The notes: generated from the sequence alone by a model not told the origin. A stretch of 64,000 nucleotides of DNA from an uncultured Clostridia bacterium (GCA_934270565.1 CAKQPR010000003.1:1-64000), one strand, 5' to 3'; counted from the first letter of the stretch, positions 18,258 to 27,925 are shown. Translations and numbers: made by a program.

Positions 18258-18900
18258 GTTGTAGGTGTACGATTGTTTTTGTTTCCGATGATGGGGATTT
18301 CTCGACTACGGCTTCGCCTGCGCTCGAAATGACATCGTGTACGTTTTTGTTTTGAGGGCGGACGAGGAACGCCCCTACCTGTTCTATCGAAAGTAAGTAC
18401 GGGCGTAGCCGACTTGCCAACGGCGGCTCGCCGTCGGGCGGACGAGGAACGCCCCTACCATTTAAAGCCTTCCCCCTTGGAGGAAGGTGGATTGCCGAAG
18501 CGATAGCATAGGCAAGACGGATGAGGGGTCGGGCTATAACATACGAAACGTAAAGAACAACCCCTCATCACCGCCTACGGCGGAGCTTCCCCTTGGGGAG
18601 AAGCCTTTAATTGCCACTCTTTACTGTCATTTCAACCGAAGCGAACGGCGATAGCCGTAAGCGAAGCGGAGAAATCCCCTGCGATAGAAAATAAAAGTAC
18701 CGTTCCGTGGCAATCGTATTCGCTCCCGCTCGGTGCGGAGCCCGCGCAGGCATTTGGGGGTGTACCTTTTCGCTGCGATCGTATTCCCTTCCGGGAGATT
18801 GCCACGTCGCTTCGCTCCTCGCAATGACAGTAGCTAAGTACCGTTATGCTTTGTTTTATAATGTTAATTTTGTAAGTACGGGCGTAGCCGACAAATAAAA
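18245..18900. repeat. Intergenic repeat island 7 (left partner of island 8)
   Basis: Starts ACGCCCTTTTTTGTTG and then follows the same module order as 20914-21410: GATGGGGATTTCTCGACTAC, GGGCGGACGAGGAACGCC, the large element CTTCCCCCTTGG...GATGAGGGGT...ACCCCTCATC, TCATTTCAACCGAAGCGAAC, and TGCGATAGAAAATAAAAGTA. It differs from the right partner by an extra 80-bp module near 18380-18460 and by a different module near 18730-18800. No gene seen. Confidence 0.85.
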
Positions 18901-20793
18901 CTATTCTTTGCTTAAAACTTCGATTTCGTCGAGAATCAGCCAGTTTTTCCAGTTTTCCCTGTTGGTTTTTTCGAAAACGAGCCGAACGTATCTTCCGACG
19001 ATTTCCCTGTCGGTGGAAACCGATCCCCAGCCGTTTACGAATTTGCCGTAATCTTCGCCGAAATAAAAGAAGTTTTTGCCGTCGTGAGAATATTCGATTA
19101 AGACCCTGTCGGGATAGAATTTTTCGTTTTTCGGGGCGAACCATCTGACTTTTTCGAAAGGAGTTTCGCGCGACAGGTCGATAACGACTTCTATGCGGCA
19201 CTGCTCGCCGTATTCCTCGAGAGGAGATCCCAAAGTGAGGTAAACGTCCGAATCGTCGGGCGTTGAGCCGAACATAAGTCCGTCGGTAAGAAGCCCGCCT
19301 TTTTCGTGATCCTTATGGAAAATATCCCGCCCGCCGTACTTGAACTGATCGTAAAAAGTATAAGATCGGTCGGGCTCGCAAAGAGGCTTGGATGAAACGA
19401 GATAATAGGTTTTACCGCGCGCGACGTTTCTGTAACGAGGGTACGGAAAACGGATATACTCCGCGTAACGACGATAAAAATCCTCGCTCTTTTCGCCACC
19501 GAGAGGAACGGAAGAATCGGGATTTTTAAACATCCGGTAAAGCATAAACGTAATAATTCGCTCGCTGTAATTTCTCAAAGCCGCGGCGTGAGAAATAAGG
19601 TTTCCTTCGCCGTCCACCGTTCCGCCTATATGTTTATTTATTAAGGAATAATCGAATTTATAATAACCGCCCGTGCCGTTTTCGCTTTCGGTAAAGGACA
19701 AATTGAAACATTCGCAGTTTGCCCAGAGGTGAACGCCGCCTTTATCGCAAGCTTGCTTTAATGTCGCGTACATTCTCACGGCGTCCTCGATCGTGATCAT
19801 TCGCTGATTGCTGAGTTTGTGAATCTGTCCGCAGTGATCGTGAGGCGCGAGAATATCTATTTTTATTCTGCCGTCCGCGATCGCTTCGAGAAGGCTTGCC
19901 GAAGTGCCGCACCGATGCCCGCAATTCATATCCGAAGTAAGGTACGGGGAATAAAGAATCGGCATACACGGAGAAACTTTGTCTGCAACCGCGCGAAGGT
20001 TTACAATATCGCTTTCTATCACCGACGTGCCGTAATCGTACTCGTTCACTTCTCTGCACATGGAGTATTCCCAAGTCGAATACCAGCCGTATAAAGATTT
20101 GTACTTTGAAAACCGATCGTACAGATCTTTTATAAAAGCAGACTGTATATCGAGATCGATTTTTCCGAACAAAAGGCCGAGAAAGACGTGTTGTCTGTTC
20201 TTTTCAGCCGTTTCCAGAATTTTGTCGATGGCGTGGACGTTTTCAAACCCGTCGGCTGTTCCGAAAACGGACGAATTGTCGTAATATGCGGCGTATTCTT
20301 TCCTTTCGGCGTTCACTATGCCCGCGCAGTACTGAACAATTATCGTCTTGAATCCGAGATTGTCGTAATCGTTGGTAAGAGTAACCCAGTCTTCGTCGCG
20401 GAGTTTTTTGCCCGCGCGCCGTTCGTCCACCGTTCCGTTTACGACGACGAAACCGCCGTCCACTATATTCGGATAGTTCTTAAGAACGACGAGCGGAACG
20501 GTTTGAGAATCCCGATCGTCTATACAGAACAAAAGCGAGTGACTGCCGACCTTGCCTAAAAAAGAAGCGGGAATTTTAACGAAACCGAAACTTTTCGGTT
20601 CGGCGGAGATTTCGGCGCTGTAAAGTTCGTTTTCTTTCGTTTTTTCGTCGAGATAAACGCTCGCTTTCACCGTTTCTTTTTTATCGCCCGCATTGAAAAA
20701 TTGCAGACGAATATCGATTTTTTCGTACTGACTTACGGGACTGTAAGGAACGAGCCTTACGTCCTTATCCGCGTTGAAAATAATATTTTTCAT
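18901..20793 (-). CDS. DUF4434-like glycosidase-fold protein with C-terminal discoidin-type domain
   Basis: A 630-residue protein. The N-terminal 110 residues form a beta-rich domain. The middle part (LTNDYDNLGFKTIIVQYC, VFLGLLFGK, LYGWYSTWEYS, MPILYSPYLTSD, IDILAPHDHCG, WANCECF) has the strand pattern of DUF4434-type TIM-barrel glycosidases. About 150 C-terminal residues (RNVARGKTYYLVSSKP, LTDGLM, VVIDLSRETPFEKVRW, YVRLVFEK) resemble an F5/8-type carbohydrate-binding domain. No signal peptide is evident once the ATG at 20793 is used; the upstream MIILIIF extension would read through the promoter. It is a single-gene unit flanked by two related repeat islands. The substrate is unknown. Confidence 0.7.
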   Translation of the reverse strand: MKNIIFNADKDVRLVPYSPVSQYEKIDIRLQFFNAGDKKETVKASVYLDEKTKENELYSAEISAEPKSFGFVKIPASFLGKVGSHSLLFCIDDRDSQTVPLVVLKNYPNIVDGGFVVVNGTVDERRAGKKLRDEDWVTLTNDYDNLGFKTIIVQYCAGIVNAERKEYAAYYDNSSVFGTADGFENVHAIDKILETAEKNRQHVFLGLLFGKIDLDIQSAFIKDLYDRFSKYKSLYGWYSTWEYSMCREVNEYDYGTSVIESDIVNLRAVADKVSPCMPILYSPYLTSDMNCGHRCGTSASLLEAIADGRIKIDILAPHDHCGQIHKLSNQRMITIEDAVRMYATLKQACDKGGVHLWANCECFNLSFTESENGTGGYYKFDYSLINKHIGGTVDGEGNLISHAAALRNYSERIITFMLYRMFKNPDSSVPLGGEKSEDFYRRYAEYIRFPYPRYRNVARGKTYYLVSSKPLCEPDRSYTFYDQFKYGGRDIFHKDHEKGGLLTDGLMFGSTPDDSDVYLTLGSPLEEYGEQCRIEVVIDLSRETPFEKVRWFAPKNEKFYPDRVLIEYSHDGKNFFYFGEDYGKFVNGWGSVSTDREIVGRYVRLVFEKTNRENWKNWLILDEIEVLSKE

Positions 20794-20799
20794 AAAAAA

Positions 20800-20851
20800 C
20801 CCCGCGCTTCCGAATATAATTAAGATTATCACAAGCGCGGGGAAATGTCAA
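20800..20851 (-). promoter_or_regulatory. Promoter with a 10-bp inverted repeat around the -10 box
   Basis: On the minus strand, TTGACA (20846-20851) and GATAAT (20825-20830) are 15 nt apart. A perfect inverted repeat, CCCCGCGCTT at 20800-20809 and AAGCGCGGGG at 20833-20842, has one arm in the promoter spacer and one after the start site, centred 33 bp apart. This suits a regulator operator. The arm near the ATG is followed by six T residues, so an attenuator for read-through transcripts is the alternative. Confidence 0.55.
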
Positions 20852-20913
20852 TGCAAAATATTATTAAATTTGTCGGAGGCTGATTATAATGTCCATATTG
20901 AACATGGAGATAA

Positions 20914-21442
20914 AAACGCCTTTTTGTTGTAGGTGTACGATTGTTTTTGTTTCCGATGAGGGGGATTTCTCGACTACGGCTTCGCCTTCGCTCGAAATGA
21001 CAACGTGTACGTTTAGTTTTGAGGGCGGACGAGGAACGCCCCTACCATTTAAAGCCTTCCCCCTTGGGGGAAGGTGGATTGCCGAAGAGACAGCAAAGGC
21101 AAGACGGATGAGGGGTCGGGCTATGACGAACGAAACGTAAAAGACAACCCCTCATCACCGTCTACGGCGGAGGTTCCCGAGGGGAATCCTTTAATTGCTA
21201 CTTTTTACTGTCATTTCGACCGAAGCGAACGGCGATAGCCGTAAGCGAAGCGGAGAAATCCCCTGCGATAGAAAATAAAAGTACCGTTCCGCGGCAATCG
21301 TATTCGCTCCCGCGAGATCTCTCGACTACGCTCGAGATGACGGGGCTGAATACCGTTCCGTTCCGTTTTGTTTTATAATGTTATTTTGTAAGTACGGGCG
21401 TAGCCGACTTGCCCGCAGGGGTTCCCTGCCATCGCCAACTTG
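20914..21442. repeat. Intergenic repeat island 8 (right partner of island 7)
   Basis: Runs ACGCCTTTTTGTTGTAGG onward with the same module order as 18245-18890, in the same orientation, but lacks the extra module found near 18380-18460. It ends near the pgsA stop codon. No gene seen. Confidence 0.85.
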
Positions 21443-22039
21443 TTATTGATTGTTCACGCTGTCGGAGGGATCCGAAAGTTCGTCCTCTCGTTTAAGACCG
21501 CGAAGGGTGCGGACGTTGCGGATCGCGTAAAGAACGAAGGACAACGCCATAAGCGAAACCGTAACGATGATACTGACGAGCGAGACCCACGCGGGAATAT
21601 CGACCCAGATGATATGAAGGACGGTCATGGCGTAGATCGAAACGGTAGCGGCTTTGCCGTGCCACTCGGCGCTGTAAGTCGTGCCCGTGCGGGTGACGAT
21701 CATAAGCCCGAGAATACCCGAAACGAATTCCTTTATGATAAGGAGAGCGAGCGGAAACCAGATTTTCGGGAACGAGCGGACGAGACAGAGCATAACGCTG
21801 ATCTGAGTGAGTTTGTCCGCAACGGGATCGAGGGCTTTGCCGAGAGCGCTGACCATATTGAATTTACGCGCTATAAACCCGTCGATAACGTCCGTAAAGC
21901 CGCTTGCGACGACGATAATCGTTGCCGCGACGTAATTCCCGATAAGATACTGCCACACGAAAAACGGTATAAGAATAAGCCTCACCAAAGTGAGGACGTT
22001 GGGGATAGTTAATATTTTTTTGTCGTAATCTTTACTCAT
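21443..22039 (-). CDS. pgsA: CDP-diacylglycerol-glycerol-3-phosphate 3-phosphatidyltransferase
   Basis: A 198-residue integral membrane enzyme that makes phosphatidylglycerol phosphate. The CDP-alcohol phosphotransferase motif is read as DVIDGFIARKF, then GKALDPVADK (D-x2-D-G-x2-A-R-x8-9-G-x3-D-x3-D). N-terminal TIPNVLTLVRLILIPFFV is the typical start of PgsA. Several hydrophobic segments follow. GGAG precedes the ATG. The first eight bases overlap the VTT gene, so the two are coupled. pgsA is essential in most bacteria. Confidence 0.93.
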   Translation of the reverse strand: MSKDYDKKILTIPNVLTLVRLILIPFFVWQYLIGNYVAATIIVVASGFTDVIDGFIARKFNMVSALGKALDPVADKLTQISVMLCLVRSFPKIWFPLALLIIKEFVSGILGLMIVTRTGTTYSAEWHGKAATVSIYAMTVLHIIWVDIPAWVSLVSIIVTVSLMALSFVLYAIRNVRTLRGLKREDELSDPSDSVNNQ

Positions 22040-22859
22040 TCGGTTCTCCGTTGTTTTCGGTCGAAACGTTTTCTTTATCGTTGTTTATTTCGTTTTTGTC
22101 GATAAAAGCGTTATACGTTTCGCTTTTTTCGCGACGTTCGCGCGATTTTTCCATTTTGAGATTGAGTCTGTGAGCGAGGTAAAAAACGACGATTATCCAG
22201 AACGCGCACGCGCTTACGAACACGAACCAGTCGTAAAGCGAGAACGACGCGAACGGCACGACGTTAAGTCCGAAAACGATCGTCGCGACCCCTATTCCCC
22301 TGCCGATAAGCACGGAAGGGATAAACCAGCCGAGTTTCATTTTGATAACGCCCGCAACCATAACGAGCGCGTCGTCGGGAAACGCGGGAAAAAGCATCAT
22401 CAGCGGAAAATAAACCGAACCTTTGTTCCGAAGAAGTTCGGAGGCACGCGCGCAGTCCTTACCGCCGAGCAGTTTTTCGCAGAGTTTGTAGCCGCCTGCT
22501 CTGCCCGTAAGGTACATAGCCGCGCTCGAAAGCATAACGCCGATAAACGCGAGTAAAAACGCTTTGACGGGCTCGGGGAAAAGCGCGACCGCGAGAAGAA
22601 TAAAGGTCATATTCGTCCCGGGAATAGCGCATAACGCGACGGTGAGAACGGTCTGGAGCGCGAGAAACGCGATTATTCCCCAAACGCTCGAGCGGAAAGT
22701 TTCGACGAGAGCGGCGTTGAGTTTCATTCCCTCGTCGTAGTAAACGACGCCGCACGCGAGAAGAACGAGAAAAATCGCGACCGAAACGCCGACGACAATG
22801 CCGATCGCCGCCGCAATGCGGAGAATTTCCGATTTGTGTTGTTTCAAAAATTCTTTCAC
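22032..22859 (-). CDS. TVP38/TMEM64 (VTT, DedA-like) membrane protein
   Basis: A 275-residue membrane protein with a GTG start. The central part has the VTT/SNARE-associated pattern: AIPGTNMTFILLAVALFPEPVKAFLLAF, then a short reentrant-like segment LTGRAGGYKLCEKLLGG and MMLFPAFPDDALVMVAGVIKM. Proteins of this class are thought to move lipids or lipid-linked carriers between leaflets. The last 45 residues are charged and low-complexity (EKSRERREKSE...). It is the first gene of an operon with pgsA, which fits a lipid role. Ribosome-binding site is weak. Confidence 0.85.
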   Translation of the reverse strand: MKEFLKQHKSEILRIAAAIGIVVGVSVAIFLVLLACGVVYYDEGMKLNAALVETFRSSVWGIIAFLALQTVLTVALCAIPGTNMTFILLAVALFPEPVKAFLLAFIGVMLSSAAMYLTGRAGGYKLCEKLLGGKDCARASELLRNKGSVYFPLMMLFPAFPDDALVMVAGVIKMKLGWFIPSVLIGRGIGVATIVFGLNVVPFASFSLYDWFVFVSACAFWIIVVFYLAHRLNLKMEKSRERREKSETYNAFIDKNEINNDKENVSTENNGEPNE

Positions 22860-22935
22860 CTATCGTCACACAATGTAATATTTTACGATTTTTCGGTTGT
22901 CGCGGTATGGTCGCGCGGTGAAAATCGCAAGAAAA

Positions 22936-22966
22936 AAGGTCGGGAAGAGGGGTGAGCTCCGACCTT
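22936..22966 (-). terminator. Intrinsic terminator after the GH42 gene
   Basis: AAGGTCGG (22936-22943) pairs with CCGACCTT (22959-22966). On the minus strand the stem is followed by TTTTTTC. It lies just past the GH42 stop codon. Confidence 0.8.
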
Positions 22967-23002
22967 AAATTTTTCGTTATAAATCCCCGAAAATCACGGA
23001 AA

Positions 23003-24997
23003 TCAGTCGATTTTTTTCAGAACGGCTATTCCGTAAGGCGCGAGCGTCACGCTTTCGCCCTCATTATAACACGTTTTCGTGATTAAGTCAACCGAGGAGA
23101 ACGGCGCGGCGAACGAGCCGTATTCGTTGAGAGTTTCGGTAGCCGTCAGAATTTCGCCCGCTTCGCCCGAGCGGAAAGCGCACGCAACGTTGTAAGTTGC
23201 GCGGAAACGGCGGGTTATGCCGCAATTTTTAGCCTCTTCTCCCACGAAATCGATAAACGCGGTCTCTTCGGGAATTACGCCGAGAACGATAATCTTGCCC
23301 TTTCCGAGCGGAGCGACTGCGATCGCTGTTTTTCCGGCGGTGTACGCGCCGTCGAGGTATGTTGCGAGCGGCTTCGATTTTTCGCCGCATTCGTAAACTT
23401 CGTAGACGGTTTTGTCGGGAACGAAGGTTTTTTCGCCGAGCCCGACGGTGTATTTTTCGTCGGCGGGCAGGATATAAAGCTGTTTTACGTCCGCGAGCCG
23501 TTCGAGGTGGACGAGGTTGCGGTCGGTCGGCTTTGCGCCCGAGCGGTTGCGGTTGTCCGAAAGCGGTCCGACAACCCACGTCGCGCCTTCTTTTACCCTG
23601 TTCGTCGCTCGGGTTATAAGGTCGCGGTCGGTAAGGTCGGGTATGCAGGGCGTGAAAATCAGATTGTAATCGGCAAGATCCGCGCTCGGAACGATGAGGT
23701 CGGGGCGGAAGCCGGCTTTGCGAATCGCCGAATGGAATTTGCCGATCGCCGCGTGGTAGTTGAAGTCGGGAACCATGCCCTGGAAGCGGAACGTGTTCGC
23801 GGCGGGGGTCGAAACGTGCACGGCTATGCCCGATTTGTCCGGTTTGGTGCCGTTAAGATAAGCGCTAAGCTCGCCGAGCGTGTCAGAAAGCTGCTTGATT
23901 TCGCCCGCGACGTGGCTCGGAGCGCCCGATGAGAGCGTGCACGCGCCGTGTTCGAGCTCCTGCCCGCCGTAATGCGCGCGCCACAACCAGTAGTTTACCG
24001 TTTCCGCGCCGAGCGAGTACGCGAGGAATACGTTGGCGAGGTTGAAGCCCGCGGGGCGCATGTTGTTCTTTACCGTGCCGCCGTTCCAGCAGCAGGAAGT
24101 TTCGGTGAGCCAGAACGGGCGGGGTTTGACGGTGCGCATGAAGTCGTACCACATAGCCGCCGTCGGAAGATCCGCGCCGAAAAAGTACTGATTGAACTGC
24201 ATTACGTCCGCGCTTTCCGCCCACATGTCGTAGTCGTGCGCGAATGTGGGCATCATATCCGTGCCTATGGGGACGGTAACGTATTTTTTGAGCGTATCGT
24301 ACTGTAATTTTATGAATTCGTGCTGGCTTTCGACCTGAAATTCAGACCAGTTATAAACGAAACTCGGGTGGTTCCACTGCGGGTACGGGTGATCGAGCTG
24401 CGAAAAATCGTCGTACTGCTGAGAGAAAACGTAATTGCCCCACTCGCGGTTGAGCGCGTTTACGTCGCCGCCGTATTTCTTCTTCTCGTACTCGCGGAAT
24501 TTCGCCGTGCAGATCGGACAGCAACAGCCGAAAACGTCCTTTGCGGGGTCGATTTCGTTGTCGATCTGCCAGCCGATTACGTTATCGTCGCGGCAGAATT
24601 CCTTCGCCATCGCTTCCGTGATCTTTACGCAGTACTCGCGGAATACGGGGTCGTTAGGGCAGACGTTGCGACGCGCGCCGTGGTGAAATTTAACCCCCTT
24701 GAAGTCGGTCGCGAGAAGCTCGGGGCGCTTCTCTTCCAGCCAGCGCGGCGGGCAGGCGGTCGGCGTGCCCATTATCACCGAGATACCGCGATCGCGGCAC
24801 TTGTCCACGACCTCGCGGAAGAGCGAAAAATCGTATCTTCCCTCTTCCGGCTCCATTGTTTTCCATGCGAATTCGGCTATGCGAACGCAATTAAGTCCCA
24901 TTTCCTGCATGCGGTCGAGATCCTTGTCGATTTCGCCGCGATCCCATGCTTCCGGATAGTAATTCGAGCCGAATATGGGCTTTTTTACCGTAAACAT
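23003..24997 (-). CDS. Beta-galactosidase, glycoside hydrolase family 42
   Basis: A 664-residue cytosolic enzyme of GH42 that cleaves terminal beta-galactosides. The N-terminal barrel starts FGSNYYPEAWDR. Acid/base is E148 in WQIDNE; nucleophile is E299 in FWLTETS. The structural zinc site is present: C113 in NVCPN and the CCCPIC cluster at about 158-163. A trimerisation (class I glutamine amidotransferase-like) domain follows from about residue 390, and a small C-terminal beta domain ends the protein. GGGAGG precedes the ATG. It is a single-gene unit with its own promoter and terminator. Which galactosides it uses is not visible. Confidence 0.95.
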   Translation of the reverse strand: MFTVKKPIFGSNYYPEAWDRGEIDKDLDRMQEMGLNCVRIAEFAWKTMEPEEGRYDFSLFREVVDKCRDRGISVIMGTPTACPPRWLEEKRPELLATDFKGVKFHHGARRNVCPNDPVFREYCVKITEAMAKEFCRDDNVIGWQIDNEIDPAKDVFGCCCPICTAKFREYEKKKYGGDVNALNREWGNYVFSQQYDDFSQLDHPYPQWNHPSFVYNWSEFQVESQHEFIKLQYDTLKKYVTVPIGTDMMPTFAHDYDMWAESADVMQFNQYFFGADLPTAAMWYDFMRTVKPRPFWLTETSCCWNGGTVKNNMRPAGFNLANVFLAYSLGAETVNYWLWRAHYGGQELEHGACTLSSGAPSHVAGEIKQLSDTLGELSAYLNGTKPDKSGIAVHVSTPAANTFRFQGMVPDFNYHAAIGKFHSAIRKAGFRPDLIVPSADLADYNLIFTPCIPDLTDRDLITRATNRVKEGATWVVGPLSDNRNRSGAKPTDRNLVHLERLADVKQLYILPADEKYTVGLGEKTFVPDKTVYEVYECGEKSKPLATYLDGAYTAGKTAIAVAPLGKGKIIVLGVIPEETAFIDFVGEEAKNCGITRRFRATYNVACAFRSGEAGEILTATETLNEYGSFAAPFSSVDLITKTCYNEGESVTLAPYGIAVLKKID

Positions 24998-25033
24998 ATT
25001 GTTCCTCCCGTTTTTTGTTTGTAATCTTATTAA

Positions 25034-25062
25034 ATTATATCACCGACAAAAAGAAAAGTCAA
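25034..25062 (-). promoter_or_regulatory. Promoter of the GH42 gene
   Basis: On the minus strand, TTGACT (25057-25062), 17-nt spacer, TATAAT (25034-25039), with GGGAGG further down before the ATG. Confidence 0.85.
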
Positions 25063-25392
25063 CGCCGAAACGTTGCTCGTTTTTGTCTTGCTTACGGAAA
25101 GTTATAGCAAGAATGTACTATTTTCGCTGCCGCTATGGGGTCGCTGCCGCTATGGCTTACTTTATAAATAGTAACAAAACGCGCTATCGCTATGATTTAC
25201 TTTGTAAATAGTAACAAATATCTTTTAGAAAGATAATAATAAGTGTTTTACTTTTTTCAGGCGGAGAAAAAAGTAACAAAAAAGCCGCCGGGACACTTGC
25301 GGCTGTGTCCCAGACCCCGCAACGCTTTAAAGGTCGAAAATAGTTGTAGCAGAAAGGTTTTCGGGTGACTTCCGTGTGGGATTTCTCCGCTT

Positions 25393-25647
25393 CGCTAACG
25401 CTTCGGTCGAAATGACGTTAAAATGCGACTGAATTTAAGCCTTCCCCCTTGGGGGAAGGTGGCACGAGTGCGAGCAAAACGACCCGAGTGGCGAACGAGG
25501 GGAATAAACCTTATTTGGTAGGGGCGTTCCTCGTCCGCCCGACGGCGAGCCGCCGTTGGCATGTCGGCGATGGCAGGGAGCCCCTGCGGGCAAGTCGGCG
25601 ATGCCCGAACTTACTTTTGATAGAGCGTGGTAGGGGCGTTCCTCGTC
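25393..25647. repeat. 255-bp exact duplication, copy 1
   Basis: Identical to 26116-26370 (offset 723 bp), same orientation. It spans five or more modules from CGCTAACGCTTCGG to GGGGCGTTCCTCGTC, so it was copied as a block. Confidence 0.92.
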
Positions 25648-26115
25648 TGCCCGACGGCGAGCCGCCGTTGGCAAGTAATTGTTTGAAATGTCGTATTCTG
25701 TTTCGGTAGGGCGGGGCGCCCTCGCCCCGCCGCAAACCAAGCGAACACGATGTCATTTCGAGCGCAGTCGAGAAATCCCCCGCAATAGGAACGAAACCAA
25801 GCGAACACGACAGCTCCCAAACCACTCGCCCGTGGTGGCTCCCCGACGGGCGGGAGCGAATACGGACTTAGCGGAACGGTACGATTCAAATACCTTTCCG
25901 CTACTGTACGGTATGGCGGTCCGAGGGCGAACCGCCATACCGTCGGCAAAGCCGACAAATAAGGTCGAAAATATTATATTAGTATCGCTATCGGGTGTTT
26001 TCCATAACGTTTGTTAGAACTGTGGTAGGGGTGGACGCCCTCGTCCGCCCGCAATGGTCGAAAACGAGTATGAAGTATCGGTATCGGGTGACAACCGCGG
26101 GGGATTTCTCCACTC

Positions 26116-26370
26116 CGCTAACGCTTCGGTCGAAATGACGTTAAAATGCGACTGAATTTAAGCCTTCCCCCTTGGGGGAAGGTGGCACGAGTGCGAGCAA
26201 AACGACCCGAGTGGCGAACGAGGGGAATAAACCTTATTTGGTAGGGGCGTTCCTCGTCCGCCCGACGGCGAGCCGCCGTTGGCATGTCGGCGATGGCAGG
26301 GAGCCCCTGCGGGCAAGTCGGCGATGCCCGAACTTACTTTTGATAGAGCGTGGTAGGGGCGTTCCTCGTC
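26116..26370. repeat. 255-bp exact duplication, copy 2
   Basis: Identical to 25393-25647. The first difference after the block is a T to C change in the CCTCGTC(T/C)G word, so the copying is recent. Confidence 0.92.
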
Positions 26371-26832
26371 CGCCCGACGGCGAGTCGCCGTTGGCATGTC
26401 GGCGATGCCCGCATCTACAATAATAACATTATAAAACAAAGCGGAACGGTATTTAGTCTCGTCATTTCGAGCGTTAGTCGAGAAATCTCGCGGGAGCGAA
26501 TACGATAACAAGTGAACGGTATATTAAAAAGGCTTCCCCTTGGGGGGAAGCTGACGCGAAGCGACTGATGAGGGGTTGTCTTTTACGTTGTGTTTGTTAT
26601 AACCCGACCCCTCATCCGTCTTGCCTGCGCTAACGCTTCGGCAATCCACCTTCCCCCCAAGGGGAAGGCTTTAAATGTAATGCGCGTTCTTCGGTATTCG
26701 CCATACCGTCGGCAAAGCCGACAAATAAGGTCGAAAACAGTTGTAGCAGTATCGTTATCGGCAGACAACCGCGGGGGATTTCTCCACTTCGCTATCGCTT
26801 TTGTCGAAATGACATTATTGTCTTATCTTGTT

Positions 26833-27729
26833 TTATTTGCGGGAGGTGGTTTCGCGGTACATTTTTACGAGGTCCTCGACCGCTTCGGGGTGGGAAAAGT
26901 CCTTGTTATACACGATATTCGTTTCGCGCGCCATACTGAGGTTTTCGATGGGGAGCGCGACGAGCTTGCCCTTGCGGATTTCGCTTTCGCAGGTGCTTCG
27001 CGCGAGGATCGAAACGCCGAGGTCGCGGCGCACGAGGTCCTTTATGGTGGAGATATTGTCCACCTCGAGAATAATATCGAAATCGGCTATGTTTTCGCCG
27101 AGCGCTTCGAGCGTGGAATCGAACAGAGCGCGGGTGGCGCTCGAAGGCAGGCGCATGATCATACGTTCGCGTTTGAGGTCGGAAAGAGTGAGCATCGAGC
27201 GGCGGGCAAGCGCGGAATCGGGGCTTACGACGCACACGAGATAGTCCGTGTCGAGCATAAGCCTTCTGAGCCCGTCGCGGGTGTCTTTCCCCTCGACAAT
27301 CGCCATGTCGAGCTCGTAATTTTCGAGCAAGGTATAAAGATTTTTTATCGTATCGGTAATTACCGTAATGCTCGGTTTGCCTAAAAGCGAGCTGTAACGC
27401 GCCAGAACCTGCGGTATCCGGTTGTTCTCCGCGGTGTGAGTAATGCCGATTTTGAGCTTTGTGACGGTGGACGAAGGGTCTTTGAGTTCTGCGAGCATTT
27501 TGTCGTACATAGCATTGATTCTGCGGGCATACGAGCACGCGATTTCCCCTTCGGGGGTCAATTTTATCTCCCCTTTGCCTCGAAGAACGAGTTTTACGCC
27601 GAGTTCGGACTCGAGCGAGCTTATATGCTGACTTACGGCGGGCTGAGTGAGCGCGAGTATCTGCGCCGCCCGCGTAAAGTTTTTCTGCTCCGCAACGCAC
27701 AGAAGCGTGGTGAAACGAACGTCTTGCAT
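26833..27729 (-). CDS. LysR-family transcriptional regulator
   Basis: A 298-residue regulator. The winged helix-turn-helix is FTTLLCVAEQKNFTRAAQIL and ALTQPAVSQHISSLESELG at residues 5-45. The effector-binding domain from about residue 90 has the two-lobed pattern of LysR proteins (KLKIGITHTAENN, then DMAIVEG). GGAGG precedes the ATG. It is divergent from the CPA2 antiporter gene with 196 bp between the start codons, so the antiporter is the most likely target. The effector is unknown. Confidence 0.93.
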   Translation of the reverse strand: MQDVRFTTLLCVAEQKNFTRAAQILALTQPAVSQHISSLESELGVKLVLRGKGEIKLTPEGEIACSYARRINAMYDKMLAELKDPSSTVTKLKIGITHTAENNRIPQVLARYSSLLGKPSITVITDTIKNLYTLLENYELDMAIVEGKDTRDGLRRLMLDTDYLVCVVSPDSALARRSMLTLSDLKRERMIMRLPSSATRALFDSTLEALGENIADFDIILEVDNISTIKDLVRRDLGVSILARSTCESEIRKGKLVALPIENLSMARETNIVYNKDFSHPEAVEDLVKMYRETTSRK

Positions 27730-27925
27730 AAAGCCTCCTTATAAGCGATAGTTATTATATCAAAACAAAATATTATTTGACATTATGACACCGTCAGTAT
27801 AACATATATTAAAAATTATTGCAACGAAAATGCGCGGCAACGGTAAGAATTTTTATTTCCGGTAAAGAGCGGTCGCGTTTTTCGGTGCCGAGCCGCCGTT
27901 TGACGTGCGGCGAAAGGAGACGGAA

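Larger units (their letters stand above)
25063..26832. repeat. Intergenic repeat island 9 (longest)
   Basis: 1.77 kb without a credible gene. It opens with a CTGCCGCTATGG pair and an ACTTTTTTC...GGAGAAAAAAGTA hairpin (near 25247-25275), then the CTTTAAAGG module. Next come many GTCATTTCGA, GGGGCGTTCCTCGTCC, GGGCGGGGCGCCCTCGCCC and TGTCGGCTTTGCC-type modules. A full large inverted element with TGATGAGGGGTTG and CGACCCCTCATCC arms lies near 26530-26672. It also contains the 255-bp duplication listed separately. Confidence 0.85.

Noticed and set aside
25435..26511. Many frames of 80-120 codons inside repeat islands
   Set aside because: They are translations of palindromic modules in several frames, recur in unrelated combinations, and lack ribosome-binding sites.
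27740..27810. A pair of divergent promoters between the LysR and antiporter genes
   Set aside because: TATAAT-like and TTGACA-like words overlap on both strands, but spacing is 15 nt on the plus strand and the minus -35 is poor, so no confident call was made.
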